DNA from: Streptomyces sp. CC0208
GTDB taxonomy: Bacteria > Actinomycetota > Actinomycetes > Streptomycetales > Streptomycetaceae
Direction: 5' to 3'
NCBI RefSeq assembly: GCF_003443735.1
Contig: NZ_CP031969.1
Span: 7,750,001-7,814,000 of the forward strand
Length of the DNA: 64,000 nucleotides
Below the pieces are notes generated by a model that had not been told where the DNA came from, did not search any database, and saw only the letters and a list, made by a program, of their open reading frames with translations. The first letter of the stretch is position 1, and each line of letters begins with the position of its first letter. This document shows, one piece after another, positions 35,742 to 45,429 of the stretch. Made by a program: the position numbers and the translations under genes.

Positions 35742-35985
35742 CCCGCAGGCGGACATCGGGCGGCGCGCCTGGGTGGCCTGCCCGAACTGCGACGATCATC
35801 GCGGGTGCGCCACCTGCGAGCAGGGGCGCACCTGTTCCGAGCACTGGCGCTACCTGCTTTCCCACGTCGGCAGTCTGCTTCACCTGCAGTGCCGGTCCTG
35901 CACCCACATCTGGGCACACGAGACCCACTTCGGTGCCACCCGCTCCCGGTGGGAGCGCATCACCAGCGGCCTGCGACGCATGTGA
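35728..35985 (+). CDS. Small Cys-rich zinc-ribbon-like protein
   Basis: Protein of 85 residues with paired cysteines CPNC, CATC and CRSC plus several His (HRGC, CSEHW, HLQC), suggesting one or two zinc- or metal-binding knuckles. GGAGAGGGGG precedes the ATG. It overlaps the preceding gene by 14 bases. It sits at the head of the hydrogenase island and could bind metal or protein there, but I know no assigned function. Confidence 0.65.
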   Translation: MLPLDPQADIGRRAWVACPNCDDHRGCATCEQGRTCSEHWRYLLSHVGSLLHLQCRSCTHIWAHETHFGATRSRWERITSGLRRM

Positions 35986-36063
35986 TCATCAGTGGCGCCG
36001 TCGGTCGTGGCCTGCCAGTGAGGCCGGACGGCGGATCGGCGCCCGCTTTCGGATGATCCCCCC

Positions 36064-36086
36064 GCCTGTCGTCGGGAACGACAGGC
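36064..36086 (+). terminator. Small hairpin upstream of hypX
   Basis: A 9-bp stem GCCTGTCGT/ACGACAGGC with a 5-base loop lies 79 bases after the Cys-rich gene and 67 bases before hypX. It could be a weak terminator or attenuator between them. Confidence 0.45.
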
Positions 36087-36152
36087 CGCCTTGCCCGAGG
36101 ATCGCGTCCGGCGGGCATCCCTGCCTGCCGTACGTCCGTCTCGGAGGCAGCG

Positions 36153-37934
36153 GTGCACATCCTGCTCCTGGCCAGTGCGTTCAACAGCCTCACCCAGCGT
36201 GTCTTCGCCGAACTGCGCGACCGTGGCCACACCGTGGCGGTGGAACTCGCCCTTCCTGGCAGCCCATTGCCCGAAACCGTGCGGCGGCACGCACCGCAGC
36301 TCATCGTGGCGCCGATGCTGAAGACGGCGATTCCCGAGGAGGTGTGGACAGCGCACACCTGCCTCATCGTCCATCCGGGGCCCGTGGGCGACCGTGGACC
36401 CTCCTCCCTGGACTGGGCGATCCACGAGGGCGTCGACCAGTGGGGCGTCACCGTCCTGCAGGCCGACGCGGAGATGGACGCCGGTGACGTGTGGGCCTGC
36501 GTGCCGTGCAGGGTCCCTCCCGTTCCCAAGAGCGAGCTGTACCGGGGTGAGATCGCCGACGCCGCGCTGGAGGCGGTCCTGCTGGCGGTGGAGCGCTTCG
36601 CCGAGGGGACCCACGTCCCACGCAAGCAGGACGCGGCACGCACGGCCGACGCCCGTCTGCGCCCCCGCCCCTACCTCGACCAGAGCGTCCGGCGCATCGA
36701 CTGGGCCGAGGACTCCACGCACGACGTCCTGCGCAAGCTGAGAGCGGCGGACTCCCAGCCCGGTGTGCTGGACGTCCTGCTCGGCCGTGAGTGGTATCTG
36801 CACGGCGGTCATCCCGAGAGCGTGTTGCGCGGCCGCCCGGGCGAGCTGCTGGCCACCAGGGCCGGGGCGGTGTGCCGGGCCACCAAGGACGGCGCCGTGT
36901 GGATCCCCGAGCTGCGGCCCCGGCGCGTGTCCGGGCAGCCGCCCACGTACAAACTGCCTGCCGTGCGGGCACTGGGCGACCTGCTGCCGCCCCTGCCCGA
37001 TCATGCCCTGCCCCTGCTGCCCGAGGTACGGCACCGTACCTGGACGGACATCCGCTACCGGGAGGAGGGGAACGTCGGGTTCCTCTTGTTCTCCTTCCCC
37101 GGCGGCGCCATGAGCACGGAGCAGTGCCGACGTCTGCTGGACGCCTACCGGGAGGCGTGCGAGCGGCCCACGTCCGTACTGGTGCTGGGCGGCGAACGGG
37201 ACTTCTTCTCCAACGGGATCCATCTCAACGTCATCGAGGCCGCGGACGACCCCGCTGCCGAGTCCTGGGCGAACATCAACGCCATCGACGATCTGGTCGA
37301 GGCGGTCCTGACGACGACCGACCGACTGGTGGTCGCGGCGGTCGCGGGCAACGCCGCGGCGGGCGGGGTGATGCTCGCCCTGGCGGCCGACGAGGTGTGG
37401 TGCCGCTCGGGCGCCGTGCTGAACCCTCACTACCGCCTCATGGGCCTGTACGGCTCGGAGTACTGGACGCACACCCTGCCCCGCAGGGTGGGTCCCGCGA
37501 CGGCGGAACGACTCATGCGTGAGGCTCTCCCGGTGAGCTCGGCGGCCGCCCTGCGCCTCGGTCTCGTCGACCGGGTGGTCGACTGCGGTCCGGACGCGTT
37601 CGCGGGGGAGGTCGGCGGCCTGGCGGCCCGTCTGGCGTCACTGCCGGCCACGGCGGCACGGATCACCGCGAAGAAGACGGAGCTGGACCGGCTGGAGAGC
37701 GTGACACCGCTGGCCGGCTTCCGTGAGCTGGAGCTGGCCCGCATGTGCCGGACCTTCGACGACCCGGACGCCCCGTACCACTCGCTGCGTCGTTCCTTCG
37801 TCCACAAGGAGCGGCCGGCGTGCACCCCGCCGCACCTCGGCCCCGCCCAGGTTGCGCAAACCGGTCCGACCCCCTCCGCCGCGGATGTCACCGGAATGGC
37901 CCTGCATGCCGTCGCGTCACGGACGAACGGCTGA
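36153..37934 (+). CDS. hypX: Hydrogenase maturation protein HypX/HoxX
   Basis: Two-domain enzyme of 593 residues that makes the CO ligand of the [NiFe] centre from formyl-THF, via formyl-CoA, under aerobic conditions. N-terminal formyltransferase-like domain (about 1-270): MHILLLASAFNSLTQRV and IVHPGPVGDRGPSSLDWAI. C-terminal enoyl-CoA-hydratase/crotonase domain (about 290-560): LGGERDFFSNGIHLNVIE and VAGNAAAGGVMLALAADEVW. Start GTG with GGAGG 5 bases upstream. It lies 63 bases before the structural genes. Its presence implies that CO for the active site can be made in air from the folate pool. Confidence 0.93.
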   Translation: MHILLLASAFNSLTQRVFAELRDRGHTVAVELALPGSPLPETVRRHAPQLIVAPMLKTAIPEEVWTAHTCLIVHPGPVGDRGPSSLDWAIHEGVDQWGVTVLQADAEMDAGDVWACVPCRVPPVPKSELYRGEIADAALEAVLLAVERFAEGTHVPRKQDAARTADARLRPRPYLDQSVRRIDWAEDSTHDVLRKLRAADSQPGVLDVLLGREWYLHGGHPESVLRGRPGELLATRAGAVCRATKDGAVWIPELRPRRVSGQPPTYKLPAVRALGDLLPPLPDHALPLLPEVRHRTWTDIRYREEGNVGFLLFSFPGGAMSTEQCRRLLDAYREACERPTSVLVLGGERDFFSNGIHLNVIEAADDPAAESWANINAIDDLVEAVLTTTDRLVVAAVAGNAAAGGVMLALAADEVWCRSGAVLNPHYRLMGLYGSEYWTHTLPRRVGPATAERLMREALPVSSAAALRLGLVDRVVDCGPDAFAGEVGGLAARLASLPATAARITAKKTELDRLESVTPLAGFRELELARMCRTFDDPDAPYHSLRRSFVHKERPACTPPHLGPAQVAQTGPTPSAADVTGMALHAVASRTNG

Positions 37935-37997
37935 TACGAAGAAAAGCGATGGTCGAAATCTGGGCTTTCATCCCTTACCTCCCCAGGAGGCGGTCCC

Positions 37998-39086
<1,089 letters not shown>

Positions 39087-39172
39087 GCGTCCGCCGCAGA
39101 TGATCCGCTCCCCGTTCTCGTGCATGCACCCCCCACCTGAACCTCCCGCGCAACGAAGGGCACGGCACACAG

Positions 39173-40957
39173 ATGGCACCGACGACGAAGGCGGCCGGCG
39201 ACGGCAGCGGCCTGGTGGAGATGGCCTGGGACCCGATCACCCGGATCGTGGGCAGCCTGGGCATCCACACGAAGATCGACTTCAAGCAGAAGCGGGTCGC
39301 GGAGTGCTACAGCACGTCGTCGGTCTTCCGCGGCTACAGCGTCTTCATGCGCGGCAAGGACCCCCGCGACGCCCACTTCATCACCAGCCGCATCTGCGGC
39401 ATCTGCGGTGACAACCACGCCACCTGCTCGGTGTACGCGCAGAACATGGCGTACGGCGTGAAGCCCCCGCACCTCGGCGAGTGGATCATCAACCTCGGCG
39501 AGTCCGCGGAGTACATGTTCGACCACAACATCTTCCAGGAGAACCTGGTCGGGGTCGACTACTGCGAGAAGATGGTCAAGGAGACCAACCCCGGCGTCCT
39601 CGAACTCGCCGAGCGCACCGAGGCCCCGCACGCCGCGGAGCACGGCTACCGCACGATCGCCGACATCATGCGCTCGCTGAACCCCCTGGAGGGCGAGTTC
39701 TACCGCGAGGCGCTCCAGGTGAGCCGCTACACGCGCGAGATGTTCTGCCTGATGGAGGGACGCCATGTGCACCCCTCCACGCTCTACCCGGGCGGCGTCG
39801 GAACCATCGCCTCCGTGCAGCTCTTCACGGACTACCTCAGCCGGCTGATGCGCTACGTGGAGTTCATGAAGCGCGTCGTGCCCCTCCACGACGACCTGTT
39901 CGACTTCTTCTACGAGGCGCTGCCCGGGTACGAGGAAGTGGGCCGCCGACGTGTCCTGCTCGGCTGCTGGGGCGCGCTCAACGACCCCGAGTACTGCGAC
40001 TTCACCTACGCCAACATGACCGACTGGGGCCGGCGTATGTTCGTCACCCCCGGCATCATCGTGGACGGCAAGCTCGTCACCAACGACCTCACCGAGATCA
40101 ACCTCGGCGTCCGCATCCTGCTGGGCAGCTCCTACTACGAGGACTGGCAGGGCCAGGAGCAGTTCGTCACCCATGACCCACTCGGCAACCCGGTGGACCC
40201 GCGCCACCCGTGGAACCAGCACACCATCCCCACCCCGCAGAAGCGGAACTTCGACGACAAGTACAGCTGGGTCATGTCCCCGCGCTGGTTCGACGGCAAG
40301 GACCACCTCGCCCTGGACACCGGTGGCGGCCCCATCGCCCGCCTGTGGTCGACCGCCCTGTCCGGTCTCGTCGACATCGGGTACGTCAAGGCCACCGGCC
40401 AGAGCGTGGTCATCAACCTGCCCCGCACCATGACCAAGCCGGAGACCACCTTCGAGTGGAAGATCCCGAAGTGGTCCAACGCGCTGGAGCGCAACCGCGC
40501 CCGCACGTACTTCCAGGCGTACGCCGCCGCCGTCGCCCTGCACTTCGCGGAGAAGGGACTGGCGGAGGTCCGCGCCGGACGCACCCAGACCTGGGAGAAG
40601 TTCGAGGTTCCGGAGGAGAGCATCGGTGTCGGCTTCACCGAGGCGGTCCGCGGTGTCCTCTCCCACCACATGGTGATCCGGGACGGCAAGATCGCCAACT
40701 ACCACCCGTACCCGCCGACCCCCTGGAACGCCAGCGTCCGGGACACCTACGGCACGCCCGGCCCGTACGAGGACGCCGTGCAGAACACGCCCATCTTCGA
40801 GGAGAACACCCCGGAGAACTTCAAGGGCATCGACATCATGCGCGCCGTCCGCAGCTTCGACCCCTGTCTGCCCTGTGGCGTCCACATGTACGTCGGCGGC
40901 GGCAAGACGGTGAAGTCGATGCACGTGCCCACCGGCCTGAGCGGACTGGGCGGATGA
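39173..40957 (+). CDS. hhyL: [NiFe] hydrogenase large subunit, actinobacterial high-affinity type (group 1h)
   Basis: Catalytic subunit of 594 residues. The nickel is held by two CxxC motifs: SRICGICGDNH (L1, about 72-82) and DPCLPCGVH (L2, about 563-571). After the L2 His a tail of 23 residues remains (beginning MYVGG), which the endopeptidase encoded at 44217 would remove after nickel insertion. GAAGGG lies upstream of the ATG. This hydrogenase group oxidises atmospheric H2 in spores or starving cells of Streptomyces and mycobacteria. That physiology is known for the group, not shown here. Confidence 0.95.
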   Translation: MAPTTKAAGDGSGLVEMAWDPITRIVGSLGIHTKIDFKQKRVAECYSTSSVFRGYSVFMRGKDPRDAHFITSRICGICGDNHATCSVYAQNMAYGVKPPHLGEWIINLGESAEYMFDHNIFQENLVGVDYCEKMVKETNPGVLELAERTEAPHAAEHGYRTIADIMRSLNPLEGEFYREALQVSRYTREMFCLMEGRHVHPSTLYPGGVGTIASVQLFTDYLSRLMRYVEFMKRVVPLHDDLFDFFYEALPGYEEVGRRRVLLGCWGALNDPEYCDFTYANMTDWGRRMFVTPGIIVDGKLVTNDLTEINLGVRILLGSSYYEDWQGQEQFVTHDPLGNPVDPRHPWNQHTIPTPQKRNFDDKYSWVMSPRWFDGKDHLALDTGGGPIARLWSTALSGLVDIGYVKATGQSVVINLPRTMTKPETTFEWKIPKWSNALERNRARTYFQAYAAAVALHFAEKGLAEVRAGRTQTWEKFEVPEESIGVGFTEAVRGVLSHHMVIRDGKIANYHPYPPTPWNASVRDTYGTPGPYEDAVQNTPIFEENTPENFKGIDIMRAVRSFDPCLPCGVHMYVGGGKTVKSMHVPTGLSGLGG

Positions 40958-41472
40958 GCGCGGTCAGCTCCACGGAGCAGACCGGGCGCCGGGTCGAGGA
41001 AATCCTCGACAGGCTGGCCGAGAGCGGCGACCCGGCCGCCGCCGCGGCGGCGGAGGAACTCGTCCGGTCCCTCATGGACTTCTACGGTGCCGGCCTCGCC
41101 CGCATCCTCCACCTGCTGTCCGGCGCTCCCGGCGAGGCAGCCGCACGCCTCCTGGGCGACGACCTGGTCGCGAGCCTGCTCGTCCTGCACGACCTGCACC
41201 CCGAGGACCGCGACACCCGCATCACCCGCGCCCTCGACGGGGTCCGGGACCACCCCCTGGAGGTGGTCGGCTTCGACGAGGAGAGCGGCACCCTGACCGT
41301 GCGGGCCCGGGAGGCCGGCGGCTGCGGTTGCGGCTCCGGCACGGATGCCCGGGAGGCCGCGGAGGCAGCGCTCGCCTGCTTCGCACCGGAGGTCAGAGCG
41401 GTCGACGTACAGACCGCCCCCGCGGGGCCGACGCTCCTCCAGATCGGCACCGCACCGACGGGGGCCCGATGA
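40954..41472 (+). CDS. NifU-like C-terminal-domain protein of the hydrogenase operon
   Basis: Protein of 172 residues; its ATG overlaps the large-subunit stop by four bases. An Ala/Leu-rich helical N-terminal half (LVRSLMDFYGAGLARILHLL) is followed by a NifU-type domain (about 105-165). The usual CxxC is altered to GGCGCGSG, with a further Cys in ALACFAPEV. NifU-like domains carry iron-sulfur clusters, and tight coupling to the large subunit suggests cluster delivery or an electron-transfer partner. The altered spacing makes cluster binding uncertain. Confidence 0.75.
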   Translation: MSAVSSTEQTGRRVEEILDRLAESGDPAAAAAAEELVRSLMDFYGAGLARILHLLSGAPGEAAARLLGDDLVASLLVLHDLHPEDRDTRITRALDGVRDHPLEVVGFDEESGTLTVRAREAGGCGCGSGTDAREAAEAALACFAPEVRAVDVQTAPAGPTLLQIGTAPTGAR

Positions 41473-42110
41473 CGGCGTCCCCGGCGACGCGCCCGCCCGG
41501 CCTGCGGAGGTTCCTCACCGAGAGGCCTCCGCAGCCCGAACGGTGTGAGCTGTGCGCCGTGGCGGTGGAGGCGGGCCACCGTCATCTCGTCGACACCGAG
41601 AAACGCGCCCTCGTCTGCGCCTGCCCTCCGTGCGCGCTGCTGATGGAGCAGCCGGGCGCCGCCGCCGGCCGCTTCCGTACGGTCCCGGCCCGCTACCTCA
41701 CCGACCCCGGACACCGCCTCGACGAGACCGCGTGGGAGGCGCTGCAGATCCCGGTCGGCGTCGCCTTCCTCTTCCGCAACGCGGCGCTCGACCGGCTGGT
41801 CGCCCTCTACCCGAGCCCGGCCGGAGCCACCGAGAGCGAACTCGAACCGGCCACCTGGACGGACGTCCTCGGCGGCAGCCGCCTCGCCGAACTGCTCGAA
41901 CCCGACGTGGAGGCACTGCTGCTGCGCCGCACCGACGGCCGCTTCGAGTGCCACCTCGTACCGATCGACATCTGCTACGAACTCGTCGGCCGTATGCGCC
42001 TGTTGTGGCAGGGCTTCGACGGCGGAGCCGAGGCCCGCGCCGCGCTGGACGCGTTCTTCGCGGACGTCGCGCGACGCGTCCGGCCCCTGGGCGAGGTGGG
42101 TCACCCGTGA
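41469..42110 (+). CDS. Hydrogenase-associated protein (DUF5947-like)
   Basis: Protein of 213 residues of unknown function, overlapping its upstream neighbour by ATGA. Near the N-terminus CELCAVAV and VCACPPCALL give a Cys-rich, possibly metal-binding pair (about residues 25-60), followed by YLTDPGHRLDETAWEALQIPVG. The C-terminal part has FECHLVPIDICYELVG. I recall such proteins as DUF5947, typically beside hydrogenase genes in actinobacteria. No enzyme motif is evident. Metal or cluster binding is inferred from the cysteines. Confidence 0.72.
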   Translation: MTASPATRPPGLRRFLTERPPQPERCELCAVAVEAGHRHLVDTEKRALVCACPPCALLMEQPGAAAGRFRTVPARYLTDPGHRLDETAWEALQIPVGVAFLFRNAALDRLVALYPSPAGATESELEPATWTDVLGGSRLAELLEPDVEALLLRRTDGRFECHLVPIDICYELVGRMRLLWQGFDGGAEARAALDAFFADVARRVRPLGEVGHP

Positions 42111-42793
42111 CCGCGTTCTCCTTCGCCTGCACCGGCGTCCGCGCCGACCAGTACGCCGCCGGACCGACCCTCGTCTTCCGGCTGCGCGTCACCGCCGGCG
42201 ACAACGCGCGCGTGCACGCCCTCGCGTTGCGCTGCCAGATCCGCATCGAACCCGCCCGCCGCGGCTACGAGCCCGCCGAGGCCGACGGTCTCGCGGACCT
42301 CTTCGGCGAGCGCTCGCGCTGGGGCAGCACGCTCCAGCCGGTGCAGTTCGCCCAGGTCGCGGTCATGGTCCCGAGCTTCACCGGAGAGATCGAGACCGAC
42401 CTCGTCGTGCCCTGCACCTACGACATGGACATCGCCGCCACCCGCTACCTCACCGCCCTCACCGACGGCGAGGTCCCCCTGCTGATGCTCTTCTCCGGTA
42501 CGGCGTTCACCGGAGACGGCGGCTTCCAGGTGGAGCCCGTCCCGTGGGACCGCGAGGCGGCCTTCCGGATGCCCGTCACCGCCTGGCGGGAGATGGTCGA
42601 GCAGCACTTCCCCGGCTGCGGCTGGATCCGGCTGCCCCGCGACACCATGGACGCCCTCCTCGCCTACCGCTCCCGGCACGCCCTGCCCTCCTGGGAGGCG
42701 ACCGTCGCGGCGCTGCTGGAGGAGGGGGCCGATCCGCCCGCGCACGACCCGCTGCGCGCCCTCACCGCCACCACCGGAAGGACCGATCCGTGA
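42107..42793 (+). CDS. Hydrogenase-associated protein (DUF6084-like)
   Basis: Protein of 228 residues starting at a GTG that overlaps the upstream TGA. Predicted mostly beta: a sandwich-like first 130 residues (for example FSFACTGVRADQYAAG, VVPCTYDMDIAATRYL) and a helical C-terminal third. No signal peptide, cofactor motif or membrane segment. It is possibly the DUF6084 family. It is part of a chain of four overlapping genes after the large subunit, so equimolar synthesis and a shared complex are likely. Its role is unknown. Confidence 0.68.
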   Translation: MTAFSFACTGVRADQYAAGPTLVFRLRVTAGDNARVHALALRCQIRIEPARRGYEPAEADGLADLFGERSRWGSTLQPVQFAQVAVMVPSFTGEIETDLVVPCTYDMDIAATRYLTALTDGEVPLLMLFSGTAFTGDGGFQVEPVPWDREAAFRMPVTAWREMVEQHFPGCGWIRLPRDTMDALLAYRSRHALPSWEATVAALLEEGADPPAHDPLRALTATTGRTDP

Positions 42794-44220
42794 CCGTGAC
42801 CGCGTTCGCCCCCGAGACCGAGGAGCGCCTCGCTCTCGCCCGGCAGGTGGCCGACGCCGTCCTCTTCGAGGGCTATGTGCTCTACCCGTACCGCGCCTCG
42901 GCGGCCAAGAACCGGCTGCGCTGGCAGTTCGGCGTGCTCGTGCCGCCCGGCTGGGGCGCCGAGTGCGAGGAACACGACTTCCAGCACACCGAATGCCTGA
43001 TGGAACCGAAGGCGGGGGCGACCCTCTCGGTCGAGGTGCGCTTCCTGCATGCCCGACGGCGCACGGTGCAGCAGGTCCGCCCGGACGGCGGCTACGACAC
43101 GGTTCCCGAACTCCGCCTCGACGACCGGGTGTTGGTGCCCTGGGACGAGGGAGGCCAGGAGCGCGTCGAGGTGGTCGCGTCGGTCGACGAACTCCTCGGC
43201 GACGGCGTCACGTACCCCTTCCGGCTCCCCGCCCGCGAGGACACCGAGCCGGTCCTGGACGAGGCCGGACGCGTCGTCGGCCAGCTGGTCCGGCGCTGCG
43301 AGGAGATCAGCGGGAGGGTCCGGCTGTCCGCCCGCGAACTCGACGGCCCCTACCGGGTGTTGCGGCTGACCGCCGTAGTCGAGAACACCAGCGAATGGAC
43401 ACCCGCCGAAGGCCGCGGCGCGGACCGGGAGGCGGCGCTGCCGCACTCCCTGGTGGCGAGCCACCTCCTCATGGCCCTCAGCGCCGGATCGTTCCTGTCG
43501 ATGACCGATCCCCCCGAGTGGGCGAAGGGCGCGGTCGCCGCCTGCCGCAACCTGCACACCTGGCCCGTGCTCGCCGGCGAACCCGGCCGCGCCGACCTCG
43601 TGCTGTCCTCGCCGATCATCCTGGAGGACCATCCGGCCATCGCGCCGGAGAGCCCCGGCGCGCTCTACGACGCCCTGGAGATCGACGAGATCCTCGCGCT
43701 GCGCACCGCGGCCCTCACCGACGAGGAGAAACGCGAGGCCCGGGGTACGGACGAGCGGGCGGCCGCCGTGATCGAACTGGCGGACTCGATGCCGGCCGAG
43801 GTCCTGGAGCGGCTGCACGGGGCGGTGCGGAGCCTGCGCGAGGTGACCGGTCCCGGCCCCGCCGCCCCGGACGGCGGCTTCCCCGACGAACACGGGGTGA
43901 TGCGGCCGGACACCCCCTGGTGGGACCCCGCGAGCGACGCGGGCTTCGACCCGGCGCAGGACCGGGTGGTCGTGGACGGCCGGTCGGTGGGCCAGGGCAG
44001 CCGCGTCGAGTTGCGTCCCGGGGCGCGGCGCACCGACGCGCAGGACATCTTCCTGCGGGGCCGCACCGCGAAGGTCGAAGCGGTGCTGCACGACGTGGAC
44101 GGCGGGGTGCACCTGGCGGTCACCGTCGAGGGCGACCCGGGCGCCGACGTCCGCCGCGAGCAGGGACGGTTCCTGTACTTCCAGCCCGACGAGGTCACAC
44201 CGCTGGAGGACGACGTATGA
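42790..44220 (+). CDS. Uncharacterised hydrogenase-operon protein
   Basis: Protein of 476 residues starting at a GTG inside the GTGA overlap. I cannot name its family securely. It is soluble, acidic and mixed alpha/beta, with conserved-looking segments LFEGYVLYPYRASAAKNR near residue 25, HDFQHTECLME near 63, SLVASHLLMALSAGSFLSMTDPP near 220 and SSPIILEDHPAIAPES near 277. The C-terminal 60 residues look like a small SH3-like barrel (VELRPGARRTDAQDIFLRG). Its fixed place between hydrogenase genes argues for a dedicated assembly or regulatory role. Confidence 0.68.
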   Translation: MTVTAFAPETEERLALARQVADAVLFEGYVLYPYRASAAKNRLRWQFGVLVPPGWGAECEEHDFQHTECLMEPKAGATLSVEVRFLHARRRTVQQVRPDGGYDTVPELRLDDRVLVPWDEGGQERVEVVASVDELLGDGVTYPFRLPAREDTEPVLDEAGRVVGQLVRRCEEISGRVRLSARELDGPYRVLRLTAVVENTSEWTPAEGRGADREAALPHSLVASHLLMALSAGSFLSMTDPPEWAKGAVAACRNLHTWPVLAGEPGRADLVLSSPIILEDHPAIAPESPGALYDALEIDEILALRTAALTDEEKREARGTDERAAAVIELADSMPAEVLERLHGAVRSLREVTGPGPAAPDGGFPDEHGVMRPDTPWWDPASDAGFDPAQDRVVVDGRSVGQGSRVELRPGARRTDAQDIFLRGRTAKVEAVLHDVDGGVHLAVTVEGDPGADVRREQGRFLYFQPDEVTPLEDDV

Positions 44221-44765
44221 ACCTTCCCCCACCGCCTGGTCCAAGGACGCTCGTGGCGGGCATCGGCAACGTCTTCCTCGGGGACGACGGCTTCGGCGTG
44301 GAGACCGTCCGCCGGCTCGCCGACCGCGACCTGCCCGGACACATCGAGGTAGTGGACATCGGGGTGCGCGGGGTGCACCTCGCCTATCAGCTGCTGGACG
44401 GCTACGACACCCTCGTTCTCGTGGACGCCACGGCACGCGGCGAAGCCCCCGGCACGCTGTACGTGATCGAGCACGACATCGGCGGAGGGAGCCCTTCACC
44501 CGCCGCCCCCGCGCTGGACGGCCACCGGATGACCCCCGACACCGTCCTGGCGCTGCTGGGCACCCTGTGCGCCGGGACCGGCGGCGAGCCACCACGCCGC
44601 GTCCTGGTCGTGGGATGCGAACCGGCCTCGGTGGACGAGGGCATCGGTCTCAGCCCACCGGTGTCCGATGCCGTACCGGAGGCCGTCCGGCTGATCGAAG
44701 AGCTGCTGCACGGGGAGCCGGGAGAGTCCGCGCCGCGGGCCACGGCCGATGGGATCTCGACATGA
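44217..44765 (+). CDS. Hydrogenase maturation endopeptidase (HyaD/HupD family)
   Basis: Protein of 182 residues that should trim the C-terminal tail of the large subunit after nickel insertion. Family pattern: VAGIGNVFLGDDGFGVETVRRL at the N-terminus, EVVDIGVRGVHLAYQLLDGYD, then VDATARGEAPGTL. Nickel-sensing ligands would be the acidic residue in GDDG, the Asp in VVDIG and a His in DGHRMTPDTV. Its ATG overlaps the previous stop (ATGA). The presumed target is the DPCLPCGVH tail encoded at 40957. Confidence 0.9.
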   Translation: MNLPPPPGPRTLVAGIGNVFLGDDGFGVETVRRLADRDLPGHIEVVDIGVRGVHLAYQLLDGYDTLVLVDATARGEAPGTLYVIEHDIGGGSPSPAAPALDGHRMTPDTVLALLGTLCAGTGGEPPRRVLVVGCEPASVDEGIGLSPPVSDAVPEAVRLIEELLHGEPGESAPRATADGIST

Positions 44766-44776
44766 GGAGAGACGGG

Positions 44777-44881
44777 ATGAAGAAGATGATCTTCGGTGGA
44801 GCGGCCCTCGCCGCCCTGGTCGCTGTCGTCGCCGAGGTGCTTCCCGACGTCCGGCGCTACCTGCGGATCCGACGGATGTGA
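44777..44881 (+). CDS. 34-residue single-span membrane peptide (DUF6893-like)
   Basis: A tiny protein: MKKMIFGGAALAALVAVV, then a basic tail with EVLPDVRRYLRIRRM. One membrane helix (about 5-22) and a positively charged C-terminus. AGGAGA sits 6 bases before the ATG at 44777; an alternative ATG at 44762 overlaps the endopeptidase stop and adds five residues. I recall similar peptides as the DUF6893 family. It could anchor or tune the hydrogenase at the membrane, but this is only a guess from position. Confidence 0.65.
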   Translation: MKKMIFGGAALAALVAVVAEVLPDVRRYLRIRRM

Positions 44882-45024
44882 ACCGTGGGAGCCACCGGTG
44901 TGCCGAGCCATTGCGTCGAACGGCGTATCTGTCGGCCGGTGACGGCGTGCCGGGCCGTGCGACCAGGAGGCACCCGCCTCTAATGAAGCCCGGCGGGAGT
45001 CAGGCTGCGGAAGGACTCGGACCC

Positions 45025-45426
45025 ATGCACGAGATGTCCATCGCGCTGGCCGTCGTCAACCAGGTGGAAGAGGCCGCCGCCCGGGCCAAGGACGTCACGG
45101 CGGTGCGATCGGTACGGCTCCAGGTGGGCGAACTGGCCGGCGTCGTACCCGACGCACTCGCCTTCTCCTTCGAACTGGCCTGCGCCGGAACCCTGCTGGA
45201 AGGCGCCGAACTGATCACCGAGGCGGTGCCGGGGCGGGCCCGCTGCACCCCCTGCGCACACGAATGGGCCGTCGGCATGCCGCCCCGGCTGACCTGCCCC
45301 GCGTGCGGCGGTACGCAGACCGACCTGCTCGCGGGCCGGGAACTGCAGATCGTCGACGTGCACTGGGAGGACGGCCTCGGCCCCGCGCACACGCCCACCC
45401 GCGAACCGATCTCCGAGGAGCGCTGA
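45025..45426 (+). CDS. hypA: Hydrogenase nickel incorporation protein HypA
   Basis: Nickel metallochaperone of 133 residues. The N-terminal MHEMSIA supplies the nickel site (His2, Glu3) and a zinc site is formed by CTPC and CPAC (about residues 73-76 and 91-94). GGAAGGA precedes the ATG. It works with HypB to insert nickel into the large subunit. The following HypB gene starts 3 bases after the stop. Confidence 0.94.
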   Translation: MHEMSIALAVVNQVEEAAARAKDVTAVRSVRLQVGELAGVVPDALAFSFELACAGTLLEGAELITEAVPGRARCTPCAHEWAVGMPPRLTCPACGGTQTDLLAGRELQIVDVHWEDGLGPAHTPTREPISEER

Positions 45427-45429
45427 ACC

